A DNA stretch of 64,000 nucleotides from Acetobacteraceae bacterium (GTDB taxonomy: Bacteria > Pseudomonadota > Alphaproteobacteria > Acetobacterales > Acetobacteraceae), in NCBI GenBank assembly GCA_022842185.1, contig JALHQB010000007.1:53854-117853 (forward strand). The letters run 5' to 3'. Shown here piece after piece: positions 7,404 to 15,433 of this stretch. A model generated the notes under the pieces. That model had not been told where the DNA came from. It saw nothing but the letters and a program-made list of their open reading frames with translations, and did no database searches. Every line of letters starts with the position of its first letter. Within the stretch, counting starts at the first letter, position 1. A program made the translations under genes and the position numbers.

Positions 7404-8057
7404 CTACCCACCCGAAACCGAACTCCCACCCCGCATCGCTTCCGCCACGGCCCGGTCCGCCGCCTCATCGCTTTCAGCAAGCCCCGCCATCACCCCCGCG
7501 CGGTCCGGTTCCGCCCGGTTCTGGCTCAGCTTGCGCTTGCCGATCAGCGTCTCGATCCGCAGCACGATTCCGACGATCCCCTTCAACTGCGCTGCAACGA
7601 AGGTGTCCGGCGCGTCACTCACCGCCCAGGGCGTGGCGCGTTTTGCTTCGTGCCGGTCCGTCAGGCTGGTGACGATCGCGTGCAGCCGCGTCGCGTCCTC
7701 CACCACTTCGACGGGGCCGATCGCGTGCACTGCCACATAATTCCAGGTTGGCACGACACGCCCGTGTTCCTGCTTGGACGGATACAGGGACGGCGAGACA
7801 TAGGCCTCGGGCCCGGCAAAGATCGCGCGCGCGACGCCTGCGGCCGCCAGGCCCCGCCAATGCGGGTTGGCCTTCGCCACATGGCCCACCAGGGTGCCAT
7901 GGGGGCCTTCATCCGGCACGAAGGTCATCGGCAGGTGCGTGGCATCCGGCGCGCCGCCATCCGCCGCGGCGCTGACCAGCAGCGCCAGGCGCGCGGCGCG
8001 GATGATCTGCCCGAGCACATCGGGCCGGTCTTCGCGGAAGGCGGGCGGGTTGTACAT
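7404..8057 (-). CDS. PaiB-type FMN-binding negative regulator
   Basis: A 217-residue protein of the PaiB family, split-barrel flavin-binding proteins first described as negative regulators of sporulation and protease genes in Bacillus. Visible signatures are MYNPPAF at the N-terminus, ATHLPMTFVPDEG, GHVAKANPHWR, YVSPSLYPSKQEHGRVVPTWNY written in family order, and the C-terminal VGIVLRIETLIGKRKLSQNR. Transcribed alone toward the DMT exporter, from a region shared with a possible small gene at 8138. The regulatory target is unknown. Confidence 0.9.
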   Translation of the reverse strand: MYNPPAFREDRPDVLGQIIRAARLALLVSAAADGGAPDATHLPMTFVPDEGPHGTLVGHVAKANPHWRGLAAAGVARAIFAGPEAYVSPSLYPSKQEHGRVVPTWNYVAVHAIGPVEVVEDATRLHAIVTSLTDRHEAKRATPWAVSDAPDTFVAAQLKGIVGIVLRIETLIGKRKLSQNRAEPDRAGVMAGLAESDEAADRAVAEAMRGGSSVSGG

Positions 8058-8137
8058 GGCGCAATGCTCCTGTCCGGTGCAGGCTACCGGGGTGCGGCCT
8101 GTTCGCGAAACGGCTGGGGGCGCGGAGGAGGCATGCC

Positions 8138-8272
8138 ATGGACAAGGGCCGGTTCAAAATGGAGCGCGACGACGCTGGCGGCGCGAAGCCGCAGCGGCTG
8201 GCGATGACGCTGCCCTCGGCCCATGCACCCGGCCAGAAGCACAGCCTCGAAGCCACCATATCGTTGGATTGA
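8138..8272 (+). CDS. Possible small protein, 44 residues, unknown
   Basis: An ATG at 8138 with GGAGGAGG about seven bases upstream opens a 44-residue polar reading frame (starts MDKGRFKMERDD, ends ATISLD) that stops eight bases before the amidase. The strong ribosome-binding site favours expression, but there is no recognised domain and it could be a leader or a chance frame. Confidence 0.35.
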   Translation: MDKGRFKMERDDAGGAKPQRLAMTLPSAHAPGQKHSLEATISLD

Positions 8273-8279
8273 ACGCCCC

Positions 8280-9734
8280 ATGTCGAATGACCTGATCCGC
8301 CTCACTGCCACGGAGGCTGTGGCGAAGCTGCGTGCCGGCGAGGTCTCGCCCCTTGAGATGATCGACGCTGCCGCGGCGCGCATAGCGGCGGTGGAACCGG
8401 CGGTGAACGCCCTGCCGACGCTGTGCCTGGACCGCGCACGCGACCACGCCAGGGCGCTGATGCGCGGCGATCGCCGCGATGCGGAGGGCGAGGCCGGCTG
8501 GCTCGCCGGCCTGCCGGTCGCCATCAAGGACCTGACCGAAGTGGCCGGGGTGCGCACCACCTTCGGGTCCCCGATCTTCGCGAACCATGTCCCCGACCGC
8601 AGCCACCCCATCGTCGAGCGCATCGAACGCATGGGCGGCATCGTGATCGCCAAGTCCAACACGCCGGAATTCGGTGCCGGCGGCTCAACCTTCAACGAGG
8701 TGTTCGGTCGCACGCGGAACCCGTGGAACACGTCGCTGACCTGTGGCGGCTCGACCGGCGGCGGCGCGGTGGCGCTCGCCACCGGCGAAGTGTGGCTGGC
8801 CCATGGGTCCGACCATGGCGGCTCCCTGCGGCGCCCGGCGACCTATTGTTCGGTGGTCGGCCTGCGGCCATCGCCGGGCCGGGTGACGCGCGGCGCGCAG
8901 GAGGATCTGTGGTCCCCGCTGTCGGTCCAGGGGCCGATGGCGCGCAACATCCCTGATTTGGCGCTGTTCCTCGACACCATGGCCGGCTGGGACATCGACG
9001 ACCCGATGACCTATGACGCGCCTGCGCGGTCCTATGCCGAAGCCGTCGCGGCGGCCGAGCGCGAGAAGCCGCTGCGCGTCGCCTTCGCCACCGATTTCGG
9101 CGGTGCGATGGCGATGGACCGCGAGACCGCGGCGATCTGCGCGCAGGAGGTCCGCCGCCTGGAATCGCTCGGGATCGAGATCGAGGAGGTCTTCCCTGAC
9201 CTCGGTGCGCTCAACGAGGCGTTCCTGGTGCTGCGAAGCCAGCATTTCGTGGTGGATCGGGAGGAACTGCTCGCGACCCGGCGCGACATGCTCAAGCCCG
9301 ACATCGTCTGGCAGACGGAACGCGGATTGTCCGAGACGCCCTCTCGCCTCGCCTGGGCCGAACATGAACGCGCCCGCTTCTTCCGTTCGCTGCGCGATGT
9401 CTTCGCCCGCTGCGACGTGCTGATCACGCCCGGCGCCTCCACCCCGGCCTTCGACGTGATGCTGCGCGCACCGGAGAAGATCGGCGGCAAGGTGCTGGAC
9501 AACTACATGGGCGGGTCGCTGATCAACGCCTTTGCGACAATGGCGAGCTGCCCGGCGGTCGCGGTCCCCTGCGGCTTCGACCGGCATGGCCGGCCGGTCG
9601 GTCTGCAGGTCGTGGCCCCGCCACGCCAGGATGCGCGGGCATTGCAGGTGGCGTCGCTGTTCGAGCGGCTGACCGGTCTCGACCGGCTTCTGCCGCTCGA
9701 CCCCAAGCCGGGGGTGGTGCCGCCCTACGAATAG
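8280..9734 (+). CDS. Amidase signature family hydrolase
   Basis: A 484-residue cytosolic amidase hydrolysing a C-N bond of an unknown amide. The Ser-cisSer-Lys triad can be placed: Lys83 in AIKDLTEV, Ser158 in CGGSTGGGA and nucleophile Ser182 in GSDHGGSLRRPA. The usual GGSSGGSA loop is altered to GGSTGGGA and DTGGS to DHGGS, so it is not a canonical GatA, and it lacks the neighbours gatB and gatC. Length and C-terminal region (VAVPCGFDRHGRPVGLQVV) fit the family. ATG 8280 is chosen because the homologous start MSNDLIRLTATE follows it. No clear ribosome-binding site is seen. Confidence 0.9.
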   Translation: MSNDLIRLTATEAVAKLRAGEVSPLEMIDAAAARIAAVEPAVNALPTLCLDRARDHARALMRGDRRDAEGEAGWLAGLPVAIKDLTEVAGVRTTFGSPIFANHVPDRSHPIVERIERMGGIVIAKSNTPEFGAGGSTFNEVFGRTRNPWNTSLTCGGSTGGGAVALATGEVWLAHGSDHGGSLRRPATYCSVVGLRPSPGRVTRGAQEDLWSPLSVQGPMARNIPDLALFLDTMAGWDIDDPMTYDAPARSYAEAVAAAEREKPLRVAFATDFGGAMAMDRETAAICAQEVRRLESLGIEIEEVFPDLGALNEAFLVLRSQHFVVDREELLATRRDMLKPDIVWQTERGLSETPSRLAWAEHERARFFRSLRDVFARCDVLITPGASTPAFDVMLRAPEKIGGKVLDNYMGGSLINAFATMASCPAVAVPCGFDRHGRPVGLQVVAPPRQDARALQVASLFERLTGLDRLLPLDPKPGVVPPYE

Positions 9735-9782
9735 GCGGCCTGCGTCTTGCTGGGCCGGGATCCGGGCTGGGCGCGATGCGCT

Positions 9783-10589
9783 CTACGCCTCGCGGATCTT
9801 GCGTTCGTAGTGCCGCGAGTACTTCTCGGTGATCAGATCCGTCTTCACCAGGACTGCGACATCGGTGGTGTTGAATTGGGGGTCGATCACCGCACCGTCC
9901 CCCACGAAGCCGCCAAGCCGCAGATACCCCTTCACCAGCGGCGGCAGGTCCACCAGGGTCTGCTTGCGGTCGATCGTCTCGGGGTCCTTGCGCAGCATCT
10001 CGACATAGCGGTCGGGGAGCGCGCGCGGGCGGATCGCCTCGGGCGCCATGTGATTGGCCGCGAGGTAGGTCAACTGGTCGGCCAGCGCATCAAGGTCCGT
10101 GCCGGGCAGCGACGCGCAGCCGAACAGGATGGCAATGCGGTGCCGGGCGACATAGGCGGCGATGCCGCTCCAGAGCAGTTGAAGCGTGCCGCGCGTGCGA
10201 TACTCGGCATCGACGCAGGACCGGCCGCATTCGACCAGCTCGCCCTCGACCGCCAGGATGCGGGAGATGTCGTATTCGGCGGCTGAATACCAACGGCCGA
10301 GTCGCGCCGCGGCCCCCCGGCGTATCAGGCGATAGGTGCCGACGACCGATTCGGCACCTTCCCCCCGGTCATGGTCCACCACAAGAAGGTGGTCGGCGAC
10401 CGCGTCGAAGTCATCCCGGTCGCGCCGGCTGGACGCGGTCGCGTCATCGGCATGCGCGCCCATTTCCTCATAGAAGACGCGGTAGCGCAGAGCCTGTACG
10501 GCATCGATCTCGGCGGCGTCGCGCGCCAGGCGTACGCCGAGATTGCCGGAACGCAGTTCACCGAAGCCCGGATCCTCGATGGCGTTCAC
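9783..10589 (-). CDS. OlsB-like GNAT acyltransferase (hemolysin-like)
   Basis: A 268-residue protein of the acetyltransferase family that includes OlsB, which acylates ornithine with 3-hydroxy fatty acid in ornithine-lipid synthesis. Signatures: LRYRVFYEEMGA, a DHLLVVD strand, VGTYRLI, an ELGRSCVD-type motif (ELVECGRSCVD) and LFGCASLPGTD. OlsA is not adjacent, so the substrate is inferred from family only. Its ATG overlaps the stop of the upstream fur gene by four bases, so the two are co-transcribed. Confidence 0.75.
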   Translation of the reverse strand: MNAIEDPGFGELRSGNLGVRLARDAAEIDAVQALRYRVFYEEMGAHADDATASSRRDRDDFDAVADHLLVVDHDRGEGAESVVGTYRLIRRGAAARLGRWYSAAEYDISRILAVEGELVECGRSCVDAEYRTRGTLQLLWSGIAAYVARHRIAILFGCASLPGTDLDALADQLTYLAANHMAPEAIRPRALPDRYVEMLRKDPETIDRKQTLVDLPPLVKGYLRLGGFVGDGAVIDPQFNTTDVAVLVKTDLITEKYSRHYERKIREA

Positions 10590-11086
10590 GCGTCCCGTCC
10601 GGGCTTGCGGCGTCGTGCGGCCGGTTCCGGCGCCACCGGTTCTTCGCGGCGGCCAAACAGTTCCAGCCTTTGACCGACCAGCGTGAAGCCGAGCCGGCGG
10701 GCAAGGATCTGGGCGAGCGCCTCGAACTCCGGATCGGCGAATTCAATGACCTTGCCGGTATCGACGTCGATCAGGTGATGATGATGCCCCCGGTCGGCCG
10801 GATCGTACCGGGCGCGGCCGCCGCCAAAGTCGCGCCGCTCGAGGATGCCCTTCTCCTCAAGCAGGCGGACGGTCCGATAGACGGTGGCGATGGACACCTT
10901 GTTGTCGAGCGCGAGCGCCCGGCGATAGACGTCCTCGACATCGGGGTGATCCTCGGCCTCGCTGAGGACGCGCGCGATCAGACGCCGCTGCCCCGTCATC
11001 TTGAGGCCGCGTTCGATGCAAAGTTCCTCGATCCGGGACGGTGAATGGCCCCGGGTCGGCGGACGGGCCTGAGTTCGGCTCTCCAT
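10586..11086 (-). CDS. fur: Fur/Mur family metal-responsive repressor
   Basis: A Fur-family DNA-binding repressor. The N-terminal winged helix has LKMTGQRRLIARVLSEAEDHPDVEDVYRRA, here split across the recognition region, and ISIATVYRTVRLLEEKGI-like sequence (VSIATVYRTVRLLEE). The dimerisation domain has a HHHH metal cluster followed by LIDVDTGKVIEF. In alphaproteobacteria this lineage is Fur or the manganese-sensing Mur; the sequence cannot separate them. ATG 11086 is used (166 residues); ATG 11113 in the same frame is possible. It is translationally coupled to the OlsB-like gene. Confidence 0.9.
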   Translation of the reverse strand: MESRTQARPPTRGHSPSRIEELCIERGLKMTGQRRLIARVLSEAEDHPDVEDVYRRALALDNKVSIATVYRTVRLLEEKGILERRDFGGGRARYDPADRGHHHHLIDVDTGKVIEFADPEFEALAQILARRLGFTLVGQRLELFGRREEPVAPEPAARRRKPGRDA

Positions 11087-11267
11087 GCGGTGGTTGAAAC
11101 CCCGTTCTGTCACGCGCCATGTCCGGCGCGGCGGCGGACCATAATCCGGGCAGCCCTGTCAGGCCACAGCCAAGGTGGCGGCGGCCGTCACCACCATATG
11201 GGGTGTTCGCGTCCCGCGGCACCCCATCGCCCGTGGCGTGACCCGAGCCAGCGCCGCGGCGGCGGTT

Positions 11268-11693
11268 TCAGCCCTTGGCCTTGCCGCGATCGCGCGGCGT
11301 GGTGCCCAGGCCGATCTTCTTGGCCAGCGACGACCGATGCTTGGCGTAGTCCGGCGCGACCATCGGATAGTCGGACCCCAGGCCCCAGCGTTCCCGATAC
11401 TGTTCAGGCGTCAGGTTGTAGGAGGTCTTGAGATGCCGCTTGAGCATCTTCAGCTTTTTTCCATCTTCGAGGCAGATGAGGTAGCCAGGCGTGATGGATT
11501 TCTTGATCGGCACGGCCGGTTGCGGCCGCTCGGGTTCGGGCGCCGGGCGATTGCCCACGCCGGCCAGCGTGCGAAACACTTCCTGGATAAGACCCGGAAG
11601 TTCCGCGGCAGGCACTGGGTTGTGAGAGACATGGGCAGAAACAATCTGGGCTGTAAGACCCATAAGTTCCCCATGCGGATTCGAATCAGCCAT
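11268..11693 (-). CDS. MucR family transcriptional regulator
   Basis: A 141-residue zinc-finger regulator of the Ros/MucR family, which in alphaproteobacteria controls exopolysaccharide, motility and cell-cycle genes. The conserved core is visible: YLICLEDGKKLKMLKRHL with the zinc-binding Cys and His, then NLTPEQYRERWGLG and DYPMVAPDYAKHRS. The N-terminal half (LTAQIVSAHVSHN) is the usual oligomerisation part. ATG 11693 gives the normal family start; an upstream in-frame ATG adds 33 unrelated residues. Confidence 0.93.
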   Translation of the reverse strand: MADSNPHGELMGLTAQIVSAHVSHNPVPAAELPGLIQEVFRTLAGVGNRPAPEPERPQPAVPIKKSITPGYLICLEDGKKLKMLKRHLKTSYNLTPEQYRERWGLGSDYPMVAPDYAKHRSSLAKKIGLGTTPRDRGKAKG

Positions 11694-11809
11694 GTTGGAA
11701 GCCCCCAATAGACGTAACGAAAACGCTTCTACATGTGGTGCGTGCCTTCGGCAATTCCCACCCCGATGAAAACTGCGACACGAAAACCGCATCGTTGAGA
11801 AGGCAAGAA

Positions 11810-12043
11810 ATGAATACAGTTACAACGCTCGACATAACGAAAGAGACTTGCCCGATGACGTTCGTGCGCGTCCGACTTGCGCTGGATCGGCTCGCGCCCG
11901 GCGAGGTACTTGAAGTGCTGCTGGCCGGTGACGAGCCGCGGCGCAATGTGCCGCGCACTGCGGTGGAACAGGGACATACGATCGTCGCGCAGACCGAAGA
12001 CCCGTCCGGCGTCACCCGCCTGCTGTTGCGCCGTGGGGCTTGA
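11810..12043 (+). CDS. TusA/SirA-like sulfur carrier family protein
   Basis: A 77-residue TusA-fold protein. The single conserved Cys sits in ETCPMTFVRVRLALDRL, where the classic CPxP is CPMT, a variant I associate with an alphaproteobacterial subgroup. The second half (DEPRRNVPRTAVEQGH) fits the subgroup. TusA proteins relay persulfide sulfur to tRNA thiolation or molybdenum-cofactor enzymes; the role of this subgroup is not established. The gene is divergent from mucR and its last 32 bases overlap the convergent rimI. Confidence 0.8.
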   Translation: MNTVTTLDITKETCPMTFVRVRLALDRLAPGEVLEVLLAGDEPRRNVPRTAVEQGHTIVAQTEDPSGVTRLLLRRGA

Positions 12044-12485
12044 GCGGCAGGCGAAGCACCAGCGCGTCGCCGCCATCGGGGTAATAGGCCCGACGCCGGC
12101 CAATCTCGGCCGCGCCAAGGCCCGCATACAGCGCCCGGGCGGCTGCGTTGGACTCGGCGACTTCCAGGAACATGGCCTCGGCCCTGAGCCGCGCCGCGGC
12201 ATCGCTGAGCGCCAGCATCAGGGCGCGGCCCGCCCCGGCTCGCCGCGCATCCGGCAGGACGGCGAGGGTCAGCACTTCAGCCTCGTCGGCTACGGCGCGG
12301 CCGATGGCAAAACCGACTGGGCGGTCCCCCATCGCCGCGAGCACCGCAAAATGGGCCGGCAGGCCAAGCAGCAAGCCGATGGCCTGCACCCCCCAGCGAT
12401 CCGCGGGCGCGAACGATGTTTCATGGATCGCCGCCAGCAGGCTGGCGGCCTCGACCCCGGCCGGGCTGATCGTGGTGGCGGTCAC
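12012..12485 (-). CDS. rimI: RimI-like ribosomal protein alanine N-acetyltransferase
   Basis: A 157-residue GNAT enzyme. The acetyl-CoA loop is VLPDARRAGAGRALM and the C-terminal part LEVAESNAAARALYAGLGAAE, followed by GRRRAYYPDGGDALVL, is typical of RimI, which acetylates the N-terminus of ribosomal protein S18. The GTG start at 12485 overlaps the tsaB stop (GTGA), the common tsaB-rimI arrangement. The 3' end overlaps the convergent TusA-like gene by 32 bases. Confidence 0.88.
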   Translation of the reverse strand: MTATTISPAGVEAASLLAAIHETSFAPADRWGVQAIGLLLGLPAHFAVLAAMGDRPVGFAIGRAVADEAEVLTLAVLPDARRAGAGRALMLALSDAAARLRAEAMFLEVAESNAAARALYAGLGAAEIGRRRAYYPDGGDALVLRLPLKPHGATAGG

Positions 12486-13150
12486 GTCCGGCGCGGCGCC
12501 GGGGCGCTGACCGCCGGCGGTTCTGCGTAGAGCGGCACGCCGGAAAGCGGCGGCAGGTGACCGGCCAGGCGGCGAGCCGCGACCAGCGCCACGGCATCCG
12601 CCAGCGGCAGGCCAGGAATCGCCCGAGCCGCATGCCCGCGGGCGATGAGCAGCGCCGCCACCGCCTCGGCCGCATCTCCCAGGACCAGCACTGGCCCTTC
12701 CATCGCCGGGAGGCGATCGAGCGGTGCGACGATCGGTGCGCCCGGCGTGGCGTGCCCCGGTGCGAAGCATTCGATCACGACACGGCCGCGCCGATTGTCG
12801 ATCGCCGCCCAGATGGCCTGCTCGGACGCCACCGCCTCCGGCAGGGCGGCCACCAGCGCTTCGCCGGTGGTCACGCCGACCAATGGCCGGCCGGCACCCT
12901 GGGCGAGGCCCTGGGCCAGCGCAATCGCGGCGCGCAAGCCGGTGAAGCCGCCCGGCCCGACGCCGACCGCGATGGCATCGAGCGCCGTCGCGGGGATGCG
13001 CGCTTCAGCCAGCACCTCCGCGACGAAGCGGGGCAACAGCGCGGGCTGGCCGCGCGGGGCATCGGACCGCCGCGCCGCCAGAACCGCGCCATCGGCGGCC
13101 AATGCAACGGAACAGCGGGCGAGCGCGCCCTCGATGGCGAGGATTTTCAT
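12482..13150 (-). CDS. tsaB: tRNA threonylcarbamoyladenosine biosynthesis protein TsaB
   Basis: TsaB is the ASKHA-fold partner of TsaD in making t6A37 on ANN-decoding tRNAs. The 222-residue product opens with MKILAIEGALARCSVAL, has VGVGPGGFTGLRAAIALAQGL-type sequence and a final partly degenerate domain, as in the family. ATG 13150 is preferred to 13162 because it gives the conserved start. It is the first gene of a two-gene operon with rimI. Confidence 0.92.
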   Translation of the reverse strand: MKILAIEGALARCSVALAADGAVLAARRSDAPRGQPALLPRFVAEVLAEARIPATALDAIAVGVGPGGFTGLRAAIALAQGLAQGAGRPLVGVTTGEALVAALPEAVASEQAIWAAIDNRRGRVVIECFAPGHATPGAPIVAPLDRLPAMEGPVLVLGDAAEAVAALLIARGHAARAIPGLPLADAVALVAARRLAGHLPPLSGVPLYAEPPAVSAPAPRRT

Positions 13151-13358
13151 GCACGGCGCCATTAGAGCAGATCAAGGCCGGGTGAAATCACCCACGACCC
13201 TTGGGCCGCCCGCATCGTGCGGAATCGCCAAGGCTGCTGCAGCCGGACCCATGGCGGGACCATGCTGGACCATGCGCTGAACTCGGCCCTTTCACGCTGT
13301 GCATCGGCAAGCCACACTAACGTCAAGGACGCAACGAAGTCCTGGGAAGGAAACACCA

Positions 13359-14327
13359 ATGACCATCACGCGACGTGCCCTGGGTGCCGGCATTCTGGCG
13401 GCGCCGGCCATCGTCTCCGCGGCATCCGTCCGCGCCCAGGGCGCTTGGCCGAGCCGGGCCGTGCGGATCATCGTGCCCTATACGCCAGGGGGCGTGTCGG
13501 ACATCACCGCCCGGCTGTTGTCGGAACCATTGGCGGCCGCCTGGGGGCAGCCTGTCCCGGTGGAAAACCGCGCCGGCGCCGATGGCGTGATCGGCACCGA
13601 GGCCGTCGCCCGCAGCCCCGCCGATGGCTATACGCTTGGGCTGGTCTCGGTGGGCCACCCGGTCAACGCGGCCTTCTACCGGCTGCCCTTCGATACGATG
13701 CGCGACTTCACCTTCGTCTCGCAGACCACCTCGACGCCGCTCGTGCTCTGCGCGCCGCGCGCCTTCGCGCCGAACACGCCGGCCGAACTGGTGGAGTATG
13801 CCAAGAAGAATCCGGGCGTGACCTTCGCCGGCACGGGCGGCGTGGTGCGGCTGGCCCCCGTGCTGTTCGCGCAGCGGACCGGCATCACGCTGGAATACGT
13901 GCCGTATCGTGGCAGCACCCAGGCGCATCCGGACCTGATCGCCAACCGCGTGAACATCATGTTCGACACCGTGCCCGCCGCCCTGCCGCATATCCAGGCC
14001 GGCACGCTGAAGGCGCTGGCCACCACCGGCGCGCAACGCAGCCCGCAGCTGCCCGACGTGCCGACCATCGGCGAAGCCTTCCTGCCAGGGTTCGAGGCAT
14101 CGACCTGGGGCATGATCATCGCCCCGGCCAACCTGCCCGCACCGGTGCTGGCGAAGCTGAACGCGGATATTCGCACCGCGCTGCAGAACCCGACCGTGGT
14201 GGACCGGCACAAGACGCTGGGCGCGGCGATCGTGTCCAACACACCGGACGAACTGCGCAGCTTCGTGCAGGCGGAATTGGACAAGTGGGGGGCGGCGGCG
14301 GCCTCGGCGGGGATCCGGCCGCAATAG
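13359..14327 (+). CDS. TTT (TctC/Bug family) periplasmic substrate-binding protein
   Basis: A 322-residue periplasmic solute-binding receptor. The signal peptide (about residues 1-27) has a twin-arginine-like start (TRRALGAG) and ends near RAQ. Then come the Bug-family hallmarks: PSRAVRIIVPYTPGG, VENRAGADG, ARSPADGYT, EYVPYRGS and DVPTIGEA. Such receptors bind small carboxylates and pass them to TctAB. No tctA or tctB gene is adjacent, so it is an orphan receptor. GGAAGG at 13345-13350 supports ATG 13359. Confidence 0.92.
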   Translation: MTITRRALGAGILAAPAIVSAASVRAQGAWPSRAVRIIVPYTPGGVSDITARLLSEPLAAAWGQPVPVENRAGADGVIGTEAVARSPADGYTLGLVSVGHPVNAAFYRLPFDTMRDFTFVSQTTSTPLVLCAPRAFAPNTPAELVEYAKKNPGVTFAGTGGVVRLAPVLFAQRTGITLEYVPYRGSTQAHPDLIANRVNIMFDTVPAALPHIQAGTLKALATTGAQRSPQLPDVPTIGEAFLPGFEASTWGMIIAPANLPAPVLAKLNADIRTALQNPTVVDRHKTLGAAIVSNTPDELRSFVQAELDKWGAAAASAGIRPQ

Positions 14328-14337
14328 ACGGACAGTA

Positions 14338-14389
14338 TTGGAGGGGCTTTGCCCCTCCAAGCCACCCCACCAAAGGCATACGGCCTTTG
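14338..14389 (+). repeat. Dispersed palindromic element, family A, copy 2
   Basis: TTGGAGGGGC-TTT-GCCCCTCCAA forms a 10-bp stem at 14338-14360, followed by CCAAAGGC/GCCTTTGG at 14370-14389. It starts ten bases after the TTT receptor stop and is the same element as at 7158. Confidence 0.75.
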
Positions 14390-14484
14390 GAAACCGTCAC
14401 TTGGTGTGGGGCATGACGTCGGAATCGGTGCCCCCGGGTCTGTCACGTGCCCGTGTCCTTCAGCGCGGCGCAAAGTCGAGGTTT

Positions 14485-14541
14485 CCAAAGGCCTTAAGCC
14501 TTTGGTGGGGGAGGTTCCGGAGGGGGCAAAGCCCCCTCCGG
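14485..14541 (-). repeat. Dispersed palindromic element, family A, copy 3 (inverted)
   Basis: CCAAAGGCCTTAAGCCTTTGG (hairpin, 14485-14505) followed by an 11-bp stem with loop AAA at 14517-14541. It has the orientation opposite to copy 2 and ends 14 bases from the dienelactone hydrolase stop, on that gene's strand. Confidence 0.75.
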
Positions 14542-14555
14542 TCCACGCCGCCCGT

Positions 14556-15215
14556 TCAAAGATTCGCAGCGAAGAACGCGAGCGTCCGCTTCTGCGCCAG
14601 CGCGTAATCCGCCTCAACATACGATCCGCGTTCGTCGCAGCCGAAGCCGTGCCCGCCGCCATAGACATGAACCTCCACGCCGGGCTGCGCGGCCTTGATC
14701 GCGGCCACGTCCGTCATCGGGATCGACGCATCGGCCTCCCCGAAATGCAGTTGCACGGGGCAGCGCGCGACTTCGTCCTTCGCCGCTGCGATGCCGCCGC
14801 CGTACCAGCCGCAGGCGGCGGAAAACGCGCTGCTGCGGGTCGCGCCATGCCAGCTGACCGTGCCGCCCCAGCAATACCCCACGATGCCCCGCTTCACCCC
14901 GCGCGGCAGCGCAGCCGCGGCGGCCAGGACATCGAGCAGCGTCAGGCCGTCCGCGATCTTGCCGCGCAGCTCACGGCCTTGCGCGACATCGGCCGCCTGA
15001 TAGCCCAGTTCGATCCCCGGCCCGACCCGGTCGAACAGGGCCGGGGCGATGACCGCGTAGCCTTCGGCCGCGAAGCTCTCGCAGACATTGCGCATGTGGT
15101 TGTTCACACCGAAGATCTCCTGCACCACCACCAGGGCGCGGGCGGCGTTCTGCGGACCGGTGCGGTACGCGGACAGCCGGTGGCCGTCGGCGGCGGTAAG
15201 CGAGATCATCGTCAT
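14556..15215 (-). CDS. Dienelactone hydrolase family protein
   Basis: A 219-residue cytosolic alpha/beta hydrolase. The dienelactone hydrolase triad is present: Cys115 in GYCWGGTV, Asp162 in GEADASIP and His189 in GGGHGF, with Glu33 in VVQEIFG, which in the family shifts the Cys thiolate. These enzymes open cyclic ester dienelactones in aromatic degradation, but many paralogues have other esters as substrates. No aromatic ring-cleavage genes are adjacent, so the substrate is open. Confidence 0.9.
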   Translation of the reverse strand: MTMISLTAADGHRLSAYRTGPQNAARALVVVQEIFGVNNHMRNVCESFAAEGYAVIAPALFDRVGPGIELGYQAADVAQGRELRGKIADGLTLLDVLAAAAALPRGVKRGIVGYCWGGTVSWHGATRSSAFSAACGWYGGGIAAAKDEVARCPVQLHFGEADASIPMTDVAAIKAAQPGVEVHVYGGGHGFGCDERGSYVEADYALAQKRTLAFFAANL

Positions 15216-15256
15216 GGGCGTCTTCCCTTGGGGCTAAGGCGGGGTATCCTGTCCGC

Positions 15257-15433
15257 ATGGGCGAGATCGTCAACCTGAACAAGGTGCGCAAGGCGCAGGC
15301 CCGGCAGGACCAGCTGGCCGACGCCGCCGCCATTCGCGCGAAGCACGGCCGCACCAAGGCGGAGAAGGCAAACGACAGGCGGGCGGAAGAACGCCGCAAG
15401 GCGTTGCTCGACGGGGCGAAGCGGAAAGAATGA
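15257..15433 (+). CDS. DUF4169 family protein
   Basis: A 58-residue, highly charged protein beginning MGEIVNLNKVRKAQARQ, the DUF4169 hallmark, followed by KAEKANDRRAEERRKALLDG. It is predicted to be helical and basic. The family is small, alphaproteobacterial and uncharacterised. Its stop overlaps the ridA ATG (ATGA), so the two are coupled, and it is divergent from the dienelactone hydrolase. Confidence 0.85.
   Translation: MGEIVNLNKVRKAQARQDQLADAAAIRAKHGRTKAEKANDRRAEERRKALLDGAKRKE

Noticed and set aside
9735..9782. CCGGGATCCGGG-like sequence between the amidase and the OlsB-like gene as a terminator
   Set aside because: The dyad is imperfect, short and lacks a T run.
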